In this document: in pieces, positions 6,998 through 15,664 of the stretch | Layout of the letters: each line of letters begins with the position of its first letter | Numbering within the stretch: the stretch's first letter is position 1 | DNA from: DATJPD01 sp036394195 | Lineage (GTDB): Bacteria; Pseudomonadota; Alphaproteobacteria; CACIAM-22H2 | Reading direction: 5' to 3' | Length of the DNA stretch: 27,708 bases | Assembly: GCA_036394195.1 (NCBI GenBank) | Contig: DASWFO010000318.1 | Span: forward strand, 1 to 27,708 | The notes under the pieces: model-generated | Database searches by the model: none | What the model saw: the letters and a program-made list of their open reading frames with translations, nothing else | What the model was told of the DNA's origin: nothing | Position numbers and translations under genes: made by a program

Positions 6998-8134
6998 TCA
7001 GTCCGCTCCCGCCAAGGCTTCCGCCGGTCCGCTCGCGCGGCGAGACCGGCGCGGCGTCCGCAGCAGCCACCATATCGAGGCGGCCATCGGGACGAGGACA
7101 TTGGCATAGATCGCCGGGATGAGCAGCGGGAACCTCGCCGCCAGTCCCGTCCACGCCACGGCACCCGATTGCACGACCATCATGATCAGCACCGCGATCA
7201 GGATCCGCTTTCCTTGACCGCGCCGGTTGTGCTCGCCCGACAGCAGCGCGCTCAGCCCGAGCAGCGCGAAGGTCAGCGGATAAAGGGGCGATGTCACCCG
7301 GTTGTGCGCTTCCGCCTGCAGAAGGTTATAGTTCTGGCGGTCGAGTTCGGAGTCGCCCGGAAAAAACAGCTCGTTGATGAAGCGTTCGCGCGGCTGCCGC
7401 CAGCGAAGGTCTTTCGAGCCGCCTGACGCGGCCTGGCCGAGGTCGGTGCTGTAGCGATCGAAATAGAGGATCGAGAGTTTTCCATTGTCGTGCTGCAGCG
7501 TCTGCCGATTGCCGTCGACCAGGATCAGCCGCTGTCCGTCCGGCGTCTGGGCGAGCACACCGTGCTGAGCCATGATGGTGACCGTCTTGTCCTTGTCGCG
7601 ATTGTCATGGAGGATCAGTCCGCGCAATCCGCCGTCGGCCTCGCGCTCCCGGACGTACACGGTGATGCCTTCGCTCACGGTGTTGAACGCGCCCTCCGTC
7701 AGGATGATCGCGGAATAGTCCCCGCGGACGTCCGCCTCCATGTCCTTGAAATCGCGGTAGGACACGGGCATGAAATAGAGCGTCAGGCTGTAATTGAGGG
7801 CGACGGCCAGAATCGACAGGACGACGGTCGGCCAGGCCAGCTGAACAGGTCCCATCCCGACGGCCCGCATGATGATGAGTTCGCTTTCGGTGTTGAGCCG
7901 GTTATACGTGAACAACACCGCGGCGAAGAGACCCAGCGGCACCAGGGTGGCGAGGAGGGCGGGGACGAGCAGGAGCGTGAGGTACAGGTACGCTCCGACC
8001 GTCAGGCCGCGGTTGACGATGAGCTCGATGAATCGGAGCGACTGTGTCAGCCACACGGCGCAGGTGATGGTGATGACCACCACGATGCCAGCCAAGCTGA
8101 GCTGTGCGAAAATATAGCGTGCGCAACGGTTCAT
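6998..8134 (-). CDS. lptF: LPS export ABC transporter permease LptF
   Basis: LptF with LptG and the ATPase LptB extracts lipopolysaccharide from the inner membrane and passes it to the Lpt bridge. The 378 residues show the YjgP/YjgQ layout. Two N-terminal membrane regions come first (LSLAGIVVVITITCAVWLTQ; YLTLLLVPALLATLVPLGLF), with the family segment NTESELIIMRAVGM after them. A third helix (about 102-122) and a periplasmic beta-jellyroll region (about 135-270, containing GAFNTVSEGITVYVRERE) follow. Three C-terminal helices end the protein. Length is normal. The gene is usually followed by lptG; here the next minus-strand frame is the unrelated primase-like gene, so lptG must lie elsewhere. 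The gene is divergent from the membrane protein at 8219, with an 84-base shared promoter region. Confidence 0.9.
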   Translation of the reverse strand: MNRCARYIFAQLSLAGIVVVITITCAVWLTQSLRFIELIVNRGLTVGAYLYLTLLLVPALLATLVPLGLFAAVLFTYNRLNTESELIIMRAVGMGPVQLAWPTVVLSILAVALNYSLTLYFMPVSYRDFKDMEADVRGDYSAIILTEGAFNTVSEGITVYVREREADGGLRGLILHDNRDKDKTVTIMAQHGVLAQTPDGQRLILVDGNRQTLQHDNGKLSILYFDRYSTDLGQAASGGSKDLRWRQPRERFINELFFPGDSELDRQNYNLLQAEAHNRVTSPLYPLTFALLGLSALLSGEHNRRGQGKRILIAVLIMMVVQSGAVAWTGLAARFPLLIPAIYANVLVPMAASIWWLLRTPRRSRRASGPAEALAGAD

Positions 8135-8218
8135 GATGCCTGATCTCGCGTATTCGCGTCGCGGCGCAGTCTAAAACAGCCGCACGCCGTTGTCCGGTCT
8201 TTCCCTCGATCAACCGTC

Positions 8219-10063
8219 ATGAGCGCCGTTTCCGCCTATCTTCCTTCGATCGGTGACCTCGCTGGCTTGGCCGCCGTTCTCGCGGTCGGGGCCGCTTTCG
8301 TGGCCCTGGGCGCCCTGGTCCGCGGCTCCGGTGGCCTGCCGGAGGCCGACTTCCTCTGCGGATGGGCGCTCGTGGCGCTCCTCTTTACACTGGCCGGCAC
8401 CCTCAGCCGAATATCCTTTGTTACGCTGGCGTGGCTGACCCTCGCGGTAACCCTGGCCGCACTCCTCACCCGCCGCGGCCGGCGGGCCGACTGGGGAGGG
8501 TTTTTGCGCACCGCCCTGCTTGGCCTGCCGCTGCTCGTCCTCCTCGCCGGTGCACCGGCCACGCAGTGGGACGACCTGTCGAATTGGTTGCCGAACCAGC
8601 GGTTTCTGGTTGCCTTCGACGCGTTCCCGCGCCCCGACCTGCCGCCGACAGGATCCGTGTTTCCGACCTATCCCTACGGCATGGCGTTTCCGGTGTATCT
8701 CGCCGGCCGCCTCGCCGGCCGGTTCGTCGAAAATGCCGGCATGCTGTTCAACCTGCTGGCGCTGCTGGCGCTGGGCCGGCTGCTGGCGCGTCTGATCAGC
8801 CTCGGCAATGGCGAGAAGGCGACTGAGCCGCTGTCCTGGGGCCAGCTGGCGCTGGGCTGCCTTGTCGCGAGCGTGCTGAACCCGACCTTCGTGCCGAAGA
8901 TCGTGTTCACGACGCATCTGGATTTTACGACCGCGGCGGCGGCGGCGTTTGCCATCGCGCTGTTGTGGCGGTCGCTCGAGGCGGCGCTGGCGCGCGACGA
9001 TATTGTCGCGCGCGATCTGGCGCTGCAGGCTGGACTGACGCTGGCGCTGCTGGTCAGCCTTAAGCAATCTAATGCGGTGCTGGTGGCCCTGATTGCCGGG
9101 GGCGGCGGCCTCATCGTGCTGCGCATGCGCGAAATCGAATGGTCGCGGACTGTCCGGCCGCTGCTCTGGCTGGTCGTGCCAACGGCGGTGATCTACCTCG
9201 CCTGGCGCATCTACGCCGATCAGGTGATGCCGGGCGGAGAGTTCGGCTTCAAGCCGCTCGACGTCTGGGAACTCGAGGTGGCGAAGAACGCCTTCCTGCG
9301 CATGCTGCTGATCGCCACCAAGAAGGGCGGCTATTTCGCGGCGATGCTCGTCGTCTGCATCGGCGCCGCGATTGCGTGGTGGCGCAAGCCCGGCCCGACC
9401 GGGCGGCTGGCGATCCTGGTCGCGGTGCTGTTCCTCGGCTTCAATTTTTTCCTGTGGGTGGCCTATGTCGGCGCCTTCGGCCGCAACGGCGAAGGGGAGA
9501 GTGCCGCCTCGTTCTGGCGCTACAACACACAGCTCGGCGGGGCCCTGCTGGTCATCGCTGTGGTGGCGCTTCGCGACATGGCGGCGAAGCACATCACCGA
9601 GCGGGCGCTGCGGCCGCTCGCCATCGCCGCCGTGGCGCTGTGCCTGGTCGGCCCGTTCATCGTCGCCAAGCGCGTGCGCTTCGACTTCTATCCCGTGACG
9701 CGTTATCTTCGCGCGACCGGGGCCGAGCTCAAGGCGGTTGTCCGGGCGGATAGCGTGGTCGGAGTCATCGACCCGCGCGGCGACGGTTGGGCCGACGTCG
9801 TGGTCCGCTACGAGCTGTATCCGCGCGCCACCACCACCGACTTGTCGGCGGGCTTGAAGGACGGATCGACCGGCCTGCCGCCAAAAGCGACGACCCTGCC
9901 GTATCTGTGGGTCCACCAGACGACGCCGACGGTCGATCGCGCCCTTGGCTTGACGCTGGATCCGCACGCCTCGAGCCTTCTGGAGCACGCCGGTTCCGGA
10001 TGGCGGGTTCTCCGTTCCTGGCCCTATCCGGGTTATGATGATCCGATCGCTGTCCCGAAATAG
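8219..10063 (+). CDS. Polytopic membrane protein, probable GT-C-type glycosyltransferase
   Basis: A 614-residue integral membrane protein with about a dozen hydrophobic segments between residues 12 and 490. A soluble C-terminal region of about 120 residues follows, likely periplasmic (VVGVIDPRGDGWADVVVRYE onward). After the third or fourth helix comes an acidic, aromatic loop (QWDDLSNWLPNQRFLVAFDA). It resembles the first periplasmic loop of GT-C glycosyltransferases, where an Asp pair binds the lipid-phosphate sugar donor. Next is TYPYGMAFPVYLAGRLAG. I do not recognise a specific family. The glycosyltransferase gene starts only 5 bases after its stop, so a role in glycan assembly is likely. 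The start has no clear ribosome binding site; the ATG at 8219 is chosen because the first helix begins shortly after. Confidence 0.75.
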   Translation: MSAVSAYLPSIGDLAGLAAVLAVGAAFVALGALVRGSGGLPEADFLCGWALVALLFTLAGTLSRISFVTLAWLTLAVTLAALLTRRGRRADWGGFLRTALLGLPLLVLLAGAPATQWDDLSNWLPNQRFLVAFDAFPRPDLPPTGSVFPTYPYGMAFPVYLAGRLAGRFVENAGMLFNLLALLALGRLLARLISLGNGEKATEPLSWGQLALGCLVASVLNPTFVPKIVFTTHLDFTTAAAAAFAIALLWRSLEAALARDDIVARDLALQAGLTLALLVSLKQSNAVLVALIAGGGGLIVLRMREIEWSRTVRPLLWLVVPTAVIYLAWRIYADQVMPGGEFGFKPLDVWELEVAKNAFLRMLLIATKKGGYFAAMLVVCIGAAIAWWRKPGPTGRLAILVAVLFLGFNFFLWVAYVGAFGRNGEGESAASFWRYNTQLGGALLVIAVVALRDMAAKHITERALRPLAIAAVALCLVGPFIVAKRVRFDFYPVTRYLRATGAELKAVVRADSVVGVIDPRGDGWADVVVRYELYPRATTTDLSAGLKDGSTGLPPKATTLPYLWVHQTTPTVDRALGLTLDPHASSLLEHAGSGWRVLRSWPYPGYDDPIAVPK

Positions 10064-10068
10064 GCTCC

Positions 10069-10893
10069 ATGGCGCTGTCTGAACCCGCTGTCACCACCGT
10101 CGCTTCGGCGAAACCCGCCAGCACTCCGACGCTGTCGGCCCTCGTGGTGATCCACAACGAAGAAGCGCGCCTGGCCGATTGCCTGGAGCACCTGCGCTTC
10201 GCCGACGAGATCGTGGTCGTGCTCGACCGCTGCACCGACCGCTCGCGCGAGATCGCGCTGCGCTTCACCGACCGGCTCGTCGAGGGGGCCTGGGAACTGG
10301 AGGCCGGCCGGCGCAATGCCGGCATCGAGGCGTGCCGCGGCGAGTGGGTCCTCGACGTCGATGCCGACGAGCGTGTATCGCCCGCACTGGCCGCCGAGAT
10401 CAAAAGCATCGTGTCCCGGTCGACCTACGACCGCCACGTCATCCCCGTCGACAACTATATCGGCACGGTGCTGGTGCGGCACGGCTGGGGTGGCTCGTTC
10501 GGCAAGGGTGGCACGCACGGCCTGTATCGCAAGGGTGCCAAACGGTTCGGCGAAGGACGCGTCCATCCGAAGCTCCACCTCAGCGGGCAGGAAGGGCCGC
10601 GGCTGACCAATCCGCTCGATCACCTGGTCGACCGCAACATCTCCGACATGATCCGGCGCCTCGACCGGTACACGACGGCGCGCGCCCAGGATTTGCGCGA
10701 GCACGGCGATCCCGATCCGACGCGCACCTATGTCCGCCGCTTCTTCACCCGGATCTACAAATGCTACATCCACGCCGGCGGCTACAAGGAAGGCGGGTGG
10801 GGGGTGTTGATCGCGATCTTCGCCGGTCTCTACCCGCTGCTCTCGCACCTGAAGGCGAAGCTGGAGCGCGATCCCGCCAGGCCGTCATGGTGA
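10069..10893 (+). CDS. Family 2 glycosyltransferase, WaaE/KdtX-like
   Basis: A cytoplasmic 274-residue inverting glycosyltransferase, probably adding a sugar to the LPS core. The GT-A start is clear: LSALVVIHNEEARLADCLEH near residue 24, then EIVVVLDRCTDRSREIA. The metal/nucleotide-binding motif follows as WVLDVDADERVSP (DxD form), about residues 93-105. The downstream blocks GTHGLYRKGAKRFGEGRVHP and LTNPLDHLVDRNISDMIRRL match the LPS-core beta-1,4-glucosyltransferase (WaaE/KdtX) group. A hydrophobic C-terminal patch (GWGVLIAIFAGLYPLLSHL) could anchor it to the membrane. It sits 5 bases behind the polytopic membrane protein, suggesting coupled translation. The acceptor and donor sugars cannot be read from sequence. 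Confidence 0.88.
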   Translation: MALSEPAVTTVASAKPASTPTLSALVVIHNEEARLADCLEHLRFADEIVVVLDRCTDRSREIALRFTDRLVEGAWELEAGRRNAGIEACRGEWVLDVDADERVSPALAAEIKSIVSRSTYDRHVIPVDNYIGTVLVRHGWGGSFGKGGTHGLYRKGAKRFGEGRVHPKLHLSGQEGPRLTNPLDHLVDRNISDMIRRLDRYTTARAQDLREHGDPDPTRTYVRRFFTRIYKCYIHAGGYKEGGWGVLIAIFAGLYPLLSHLKAKLERDPARPSW

Positions 10894-10934
10894 CCTGACG
10901 GAAGAACTTGAAACCTGAAACTCGTCATCGCGAG

Positions 10935-10970
10935 CGAAGCAATCCAGGGCCGCTGGATTGCTTCGTCGTT
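10935..10970. terminator. Perfect hairpin within a GTCATCGCGAGCGAAGCAATCCAG-type intergenic repeat, likely bidirectional terminator
   Basis: CGAAGCAATCCAG (10935-10947) and CTGGATTGCTTCG (10953-10965) form a 13-bp perfect stem around GGCCG. TCGTTTTA follows on the plus strand. It lies between two converging genes, so it can end both transcripts. The surrounding wording (GTCATCGCGAGCGAAGCAAT) is a widespread alphaproteobacterial intergenic repeat. Confidence 0.6.
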
Positions 10971-10995
10971 TTACTCCTCGCCATGACTGCAGAGG

Positions 10996-12759
10996 TTACG
11001 GGCTCGCTAGGCACTCGAAGACGTCGCCCTCGGGAGCCCGGCCGCGGATGTGCCGGCGGTGCCATAGCGCGTAGAAGAGCAGGCGCCACGCCGCTTCACG
11101 GTGTTGCTTCTGTCCGCTGGTGAACAGCGCCTTGGCCTTCTCGGGGACGGCGATTTCCGCGACCGCCGGATCCGCCGCCACCAGCGGCGCCAGCCGCGCG
11201 CCTTCGGTGGCGATCCAGTCGGCGACCGGCGTGGTGAAGCCGCGCTTGCGGCCGAGCGAGTTGGCCTCCGGCATGTGTTTCGCCAGCCATTGGCGAAGCA
11301 GGTACTTGCCGCGCCGGTTCCTGAGCTTCAACTCCTGCGGCAGGCGGAAGGCGAACTTCGCGAGCTCGATGTCGAGCAAGGGTGTGCGCCCCTCGACCCC
11401 GTGCGCCATCAGGCAGCGGTCGAGTTTGACGAGCAGCCCGTGCGGCAGGTAGTCGACGAAATCGGCGGCCTGCGCGGTTTGCAGGCGGCTGCGGCCCGGC
11501 AATGCCGCAGCCTTCTCGGCGGCGACAATGCCGGCGCGCCACGCCGCCGACCGGTCTCGCAGCACATCGGTCTTGGAAAACGGCCCGGTGCGGCGCCGCT
11601 GGCGGCCGCCCAGCCACCACGGACGGATCTGCCGGCGGTAGCGGCTGTAGCCGGCGAACATCTCGTCGCCGCCCTCGCCGGACAGGACGACCCGGAGGTT
11701 GTCCTTCGCGGCCTCGCGGGCCAGCAGATAGGTCGGTACCAGCGCGTAGTCGGCGGTCGGGTCGTCCATCGCGGCCGCCATCTTCGGCAGCAGCGCAAAG
11801 AAGTCGCGGGCGGTGACGTCGACCTTGATGTGACGGACACCGGCGCCTGTCGCGACCTGATGGGCGTCGGGATATTCGTCCTGCACCGACGTGTTGGGAA
11901 AGCTCGCGGTGTAGGCCTGCACCGATTTTCCGTGCAGCTGCACCATGCAGGAAAGGATCGAGGCGCTGTCGATGCCTCCGGACAGGAATAAGCCGACGGG
12001 GACGTCGCTGCGTTCATGCACCGCGACGGTCTCGAGCAGGAGCTTGTCCAAGCGGTCGAGCGCCTCGCGCTCTCCGATCTCGATCGGTCCGGTGTCCGGG
12101 AGGCCGGCCTTGAATCGCCGCTCGACGACGCGGCCGTCTTTGACGACCAGGGTCTCGCCGGGCAGCACCCGGCGGATCCCGCGGAAGATCGTGGACGGAC
12201 CGGTGGTGAACTGCAGTTGCAGGAGCTCGCCGGCCGGCTGTTTCTCGAGGATGGCATCGCACAGGCCCGCGGCGATCAGGGCCTGCGGCTCGGACGCGAA
12301 CGCGAAGCCCGCGGGACTTTCGACGTAGTAGACCTGCTTGATCCCGAACGGATCGCGCGAGACGAGCAGCGTGCGGGTTGCCGGGTCGTGCAACCCGAAC
12401 GCATACATCCCGCGGAGCTCGCGGGTGCAGTCCGCCCCGTATTTATCGTAGTGAAAGAGAATGGGCTCGCAATCGGACGCGGTTGCGAACTTCGCCCCGG
12501 GGAGCTGCTGCTTGAGCTCCACGTAGTTGTAGATCTCGGCGTTGGCGACGAGGGCGCAGCCGGTGGGTCCCATCAAGGGCTGCGTCCCGGTCTTCAGGTC
12601 GATGATCGCGAGGCGCGCGTGGATGAGCCCGACATTATCGCGGGCATAGCGGCGGCTGCCATCGGGCCCGCGGTGGGACAGGGCGGCGATGAGCCGGTCG
12701 AGGACATTCGCCGCGGGCGTCGTCCCGTTCGCCGTCATGATGCCGCCGATGCCACACAT
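10996..12759 (-). CDS. asnB: Asparagine synthetase (glutamine-hydrolysing) or related amidotransferase
   Basis: The 587 residues give the complete two-domain AsnB layout. The N-terminal glutaminase starts MCGIGGIM, with Cys2 as nucleophile once Met is removed. It contains LSHRGPDGSRRY, LIHARLAIIDL and NAEIYNYVELK. The synthetase domain has the ATP-pyrophosphatase loop LFLSGGIDSASIL near residue 265, then VVLSGEGGDEMFAGYSRYRR and GVEGRTPLLDIEL. Normal function is ATP-dependent transfer of ammonia from glutamine to aspartate. It lies between glycosyltransferase genes and overlaps the preceding one by one base (TGATG). Homologues in such settings can amidate sugar carboxylates instead, so the true acceptor is open. 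No catalytic residue appears lost. Confidence 0.9.
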   Translation of the reverse strand: MCGIGGIMTANGTTPAANVLDRLIAALSHRGPDGSRRYARDNVGLIHARLAIIDLKTGTQPLMGPTGCALVANAEIYNYVELKQQLPGAKFATASDCEPILFHYDKYGADCTRELRGMYAFGLHDPATRTLLVSRDPFGIKQVYYVESPAGFAFASEPQALIAAGLCDAILEKQPAGELLQLQFTTGPSTIFRGIRRVLPGETLVVKDGRVVERRFKAGLPDTGPIEIGEREALDRLDKLLLETVAVHERSDVPVGLFLSGGIDSASILSCMVQLHGKSVQAYTASFPNTSVQDEYPDAHQVATGAGVRHIKVDVTARDFFALLPKMAAAMDDPTADYALVPTYLLAREAAKDNLRVVLSGEGGDEMFAGYSRYRRQIRPWWLGGRQRRRTGPFSKTDVLRDRSAAWRAGIVAAEKAAALPGRSRLQTAQAADFVDYLPHGLLVKLDRCLMAHGVEGRTPLLDIELAKFAFRLPQELKLRNRRGKYLLRQWLAKHMPEANSLGRKRGFTTPVADWIATEGARLAPLVAADPAVAEIAVPEKAKALFTSGQKQHREAAWRLLFYALWHRRHIRGRAPEGDVFECLASP

Positions 12760-13820
12760 CAGGCGGCGACCTGGGACAGGAAGTCCGCGTAGCGGGCGAC
12801 CACCGACTCCTTGTTGAAGCGCGCGCGATAGGTTTCGTACGCGGTCCGGCTCAAACCTTCCGCCAAGGCGCGGTCATCCAGCACGCGCTGGATGGCGGCG
12901 GCCAGGGCCGTCGCGTCCTCCATCGGCACGAGCAGACCGGTCTTCCCGGCCTCGACCAGGCCGCGCGGGCCGGCCGAATCAGCTGCCACGACGGGGCAGC
13001 CGTGCATCCACGCCTCCAGGATCACGTTGCCGAGCGGCTCGATGCGCGATGGGCACACCAGGCAGTCGGCGGTCTTGAGGAGTGCGCCGACATCCGCGCG
13101 CCAGCCCAGGAGGCGCACGCGGTCGGCGACGCCGAGCGAGGCGGCGAGACGGCGCAGGTCATCGTGCAGCGGACCTTCACCGGCGAGCCACAGATGGATG
13201 GTCGGCAGCAACACCAAGGCGCGCAGCAACACGTCGAATGCCTTATCCGAGTGGAGGCGCCCGAGTGCCAGGATCAGCGGCACGTCCGGCGGCGTGTCGA
13301 AGCTCGTCCGTGCGATCGCGGCGGCTGGCGCTTCATCGACGAAATTGGGCAGATACCGCACGCGTTCGTCCGGCCATCCGCCGCGGACCGCGTACTCGGC
13401 GATGTCCTTGGTGTTCGCCACCAGATAGTCGCAGGCGCCGTAGTACTTGAGGTCGTAGTAGCCGCCGAGCCGTCCGACATGGACGAAGCGCCCTTTGGGA
13501 CAGAGTGCGGTTGCGCGGCTCATCCAGGTGAGGACGACGCGGGGTGCAAATTGGTCGATCAGCGCCCGCAACCGTCGCCGGGTGAACAGGTCATAACTGA
13601 ACAGAAAGGGCAGTTCGGCGACCGGAATGCCGGCCTCGGAGAGCTCGGCGACACACGGCGCCCCCGATCTTGCGACGACGTATTGCTGAATGCCTGCGTT
13701 CGCGAGTGCCGTGCAAAGTCTCGAAAAGAAAATCTCGGCGCCACCGTTCTGTCTGCTGGCCATGACCTGGAGCACTTTGATCCGGCTCCGGCCGGTGTTC
13801 CCGTGGGATTTGCCTGTCAT
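12759..13820 (-). CDS. Family 4 glycosyltransferase
   Basis: A retaining GT-B glycosyltransferase of about 353 residues. The N-terminal domain opens with IKVLQVMASRQNGGAEIFFS, the usual Gly-rich acceptor-side start. The C-terminal domain has LILALGRLHSDKAFDVLLRA, LWLAGEGPLHDDLRRL and VRLLGWRADVGALLKTADCL. It then has the donor-binding EPLGNVILEAW and GCPVVAADSAGPRGLVEAGK (E-x7-E motif). I start at the ATG at 13820, directly before this domain. The frame stays open to a TTG at 14117, but that extension is low in protein character. No good ribosome binding site is visible at 13820, so the start is uncertain. It is coupled to asnB, suggesting a shared surface-glycan pathway. Confidence 0.85.
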   Translation of the reverse strand: MTGKSHGNTGRSRIKVLQVMASRQNGGAEIFFSRLCTALANAGIQQYVVARSGAPCVAELSEAGIPVAELPFLFSYDLFTRRRLRALIDQFAPRVVLTWMSRATALCPKGRFVHVGRLGGYYDLKYYGACDYLVANTKDIAEYAVRGGWPDERVRYLPNFVDEAPAAAIARTSFDTPPDVPLILALGRLHSDKAFDVLLRALVLLPTIHLWLAGEGPLHDDLRRLAASLGVADRVRLLGWRADVGALLKTADCLVCPSRIEPLGNVILEAWMHGCPVVAADSAGPRGLVEAGKTGLLVPMEDATALAAAIQRVLDDRALAEGLSRTAYETYRARFNKESVVARYADFLSQVAA

Positions 13821-14244
13821 TACGGTTCGCGTCGCGCGGGGCGGACCATCGCATAGGGACCCTTCCCGGGCAATGGCCTGGAACCAGCGCCCGCCCGCGT
13901 CCACGGGCGCACGGCCGCCGCGACTCCGTTGCTCCGATGCGCATTCCGAAGGCCGCTGGAGTCGGATCATGGTTCGTCCCAGGGTCGGTCCTTCGCGGCG
14001 GCGGATGCGCGGGGCCACCCCGGTTGAGCCTGCGGCGCTGCTGCCATCTTCTCTATGGCGGGCCGCGGCGGGCCTAAAGAGGATACGCCCGTAAGATTCC
14101 ACCCCTAAAACGACCAATATTTGGGCAAGGAAACCATAAAATATACGAACTGTGTCATTCGGGCCGCATGTGCGCGTATTGCGACGGTGGTATTAACTTC
14201 TAGTGACTTAGACCCTGATTTTAGACGGCCTCTTCGTTAAATTC
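13821..14244. other. Intergenic region without a recognisable gene
   Basis: The first 270 bases are GC-rich and leave the glycosyltransferase frame open upstream, but I see no conserved protein features there. From about 14100 the DNA becomes AT-rich (CCAATATTTGGGC, then CCATAAAATATACG). It probably holds the divergent promoters of the glycosyltransferase and porin genes. No specific boxes can be assigned. Confidence 0.4.
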
Positions 14245-14267
14245 CCCCGGACATAACTCGTTCGGGG
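14245..14267 (+). promoter_or_regulatory. Leader hairpin covering the porin ribosome binding site
   Basis: CCCCGGA (14245-14251) can pair with TTCGGGG (14261-14267), with one G-U pair in RNA. The 3' arm contains the GGGG of the Shine-Dalgarno sequence (GGGGA, 14264-14268), six bases before the ATG. Folding would hide the ribosome binding site. The effect is inferred. Confidence 0.4.
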
Positions 14268-14273
14268 ACGACA

Positions 14274-15584
14274 ATGTACAAAAAGACCTGTTTACGCTCG
14301 ATGGGGGCGGCTGTTGTGTTGGGGGCCTTGACGCTGGCGGGAACGGCCGGTGCGCAAGATAAACCAACAGAAGCAAAACCGCCGGCTGCCTGGGTCGACG
14401 GAATTACCTTCGGCGGCTACCTCGAGGCTGGGAGCACCTGGAACCTCAACGGTCGTTCGCCGAACAATAAGAACTTCGGACGCTTGTTCGACGACCGGAA
14501 CCGGCAGTTCCAGCTGAACCAGCTCGCGCTGCTCGTGCAGCGGAAGATCGATCCGACGATCGAGGGCTACGATTTCGGCTTCAAATTCCACGGCATTTAT
14601 GGCTCGGACGCCCGCTACACTCACTTCCTGCACGAGTTCCAGAATGCTACCGGCGAGAGCTACAACCAGTTCGACATCGTCGAAGCAAACGTCCAGGCCC
14701 ATACCCCCTGGTTCACCGACGGCGGGTTTGACATCAAGGCCGGGCAATACGTGACGTTGGAAGGTGCGGAGACGATCGACCCGACGACGAACTTCCTTTA
14801 CTCGCACAGCTATATCTTCAACTTCGGCATTCCCTTCAAGCATACCGGCGTGATCACGACCCTGCACGCCACGTCCATGCTCGACATCTATCTGGGCATC
14901 GACACCGGCGTGAACACGGCGATCGGCGACGACCGCGACAATAACGGCAGTCCGGCATTCCACGGTGGCTTCGGGCTCAACCTCCTCGAGGGCAACCTGA
15001 CCAGCCTGTGGACCACTCATATCGGGCCGGAAAACCCGAGCTTGGCTTCGAACGGCGTGATCCTGCCGCGCGGCGCCAACAAAAAGAACCGCTATCTGAA
15101 CGATATCACCACCATCTGGAAGGTTACGGACGCGTTCCAGCTGATCAATGACCTGAACTACATCCAGGACGACTGCCAGGCGTTGAACGGCGTCACGACA
15201 ACGTGCCGCACTGCCCGTGGCTATGGTATGGCGCAGTACGCCGTGTATACGGTCAACGACATGATCACGATCGCGGCCCGCGGCGAGGTGTGGCGCGATG
15301 AGGAAGGCATCTTCGTGTCCCAGTTCGCCAACAACAACGACTTCGTGCGCGCCGAAAACGGTCTCGCCGCGAAGGGCACCGTGCAGAGCGGCGGCCGGAC
15401 GACCTATGGGAGCCTGACCGGCGGCGTGAACATCAAGCCCGCCGTGGAGATACCGTATCTCGCCAGTCTGGTGGTCCGGCCCGAGGTTCGGTACGACACC
15501 TCGCTCAACGACACCCGGCCGTTCTCGAACGGCACCAAGCACGACCAGGTGACGATTGCCGCGGACGTGATCCTGAGTTTCTAG
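14274..15584 (+). CDS. Outer-membrane beta-barrel porin, OmpL-like (porin-2 family)
   Basis: A 436-residue outer-membrane protein. A signal peptide covers residues 1-27 (MGAAVVLGALTLAGTAGAQD at its end, cleavage after AGA or AQ). The mature part is rich in alternating aromatic and polar residues and begins with GGYLEAGSTWNLNG. The segments FQLNQLALLVQRKIDP, GYDFGFKFHGIYGSDARYTH, KAGQYVTLEGAETIDP and NFGIPFKHTGVITTLH match the putative OmpL-like porin-2 family as I recall it. The chain ends VILSF, and a terminal Phe is the usual barrel-assembly signal. The function is probably passive diffusion of small solutes; specificity is unknown. It is monocistronic: a promoter-like AT-rich region precedes it and a strong terminator follows. 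Confidence 0.85.
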   Translation: MYKKTCLRSMGAAVVLGALTLAGTAGAQDKPTEAKPPAAWVDGITFGGYLEAGSTWNLNGRSPNNKNFGRLFDDRNRQFQLNQLALLVQRKIDPTIEGYDFGFKFHGIYGSDARYTHFLHEFQNATGESYNQFDIVEANVQAHTPWFTDGGFDIKAGQYVTLEGAETIDPTTNFLYSHSYIFNFGIPFKHTGVITTLHATSMLDIYLGIDTGVNTAIGDDRDNNGSPAFHGGFGLNLLEGNLTSLWTTHIGPENPSLASNGVILPRGANKKNRYLNDITTIWKVTDAFQLINDLNYIQDDCQALNGVTTTCRTARGYGMAQYAVYTVNDMITIAARGEVWRDEEGIFVSQFANNNDFVRAENGLAAKGTVQSGGRTTYGSLTGGVNIKPAVEIPYLASLVVRPEVRYDTSLNDTRPFSNGTKHDQVTIAADVILSF

Positions 15585-15613
15585 ACGACAGACGGCCGAT
15601 CAGGCCGGAGAGG

Positions 15614-15650
15614 CGCCGGTCGTCGGGGGGCGACCGGCGTTTCCTTTTTT
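15614..15650 (+). terminator. Rho-independent terminator after the porin gene
   Basis: CGCCGGTCG (15614-15622) and CGACCGGCG (15631-15639) form a 9-bp perfect stem with an 8-base loop. TTTCCTTTTTT follows at once (15640-15650). It begins 30 bases after the porin stop and just before the converging amidohydrolase gene. Confidence 0.85.
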
Positions 15651-15664
15651 GGGGCCGACCCCCG

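Noticed and set aside
8210..9988. A 592-codon open frame on the minus strand
   Set aside because: It is the antisense shadow of the polytopic membrane protein; its translation is Gln/Arg/His-rich with no domain, a product of GC-rich codon bias.
13821..14117. Long N-terminal extension of the family 4 glycosyltransferase
   Set aside because: It would need a TTG start without ribosome binding site, and its sequence has no glycosyltransferase character.
14292..15542. A 416-codon minus-strand frame across the porin gene
   Set aside because: The plus-strand frame has a signal peptide, barrel motifs and terminal Phe; the minus frame has no such features.
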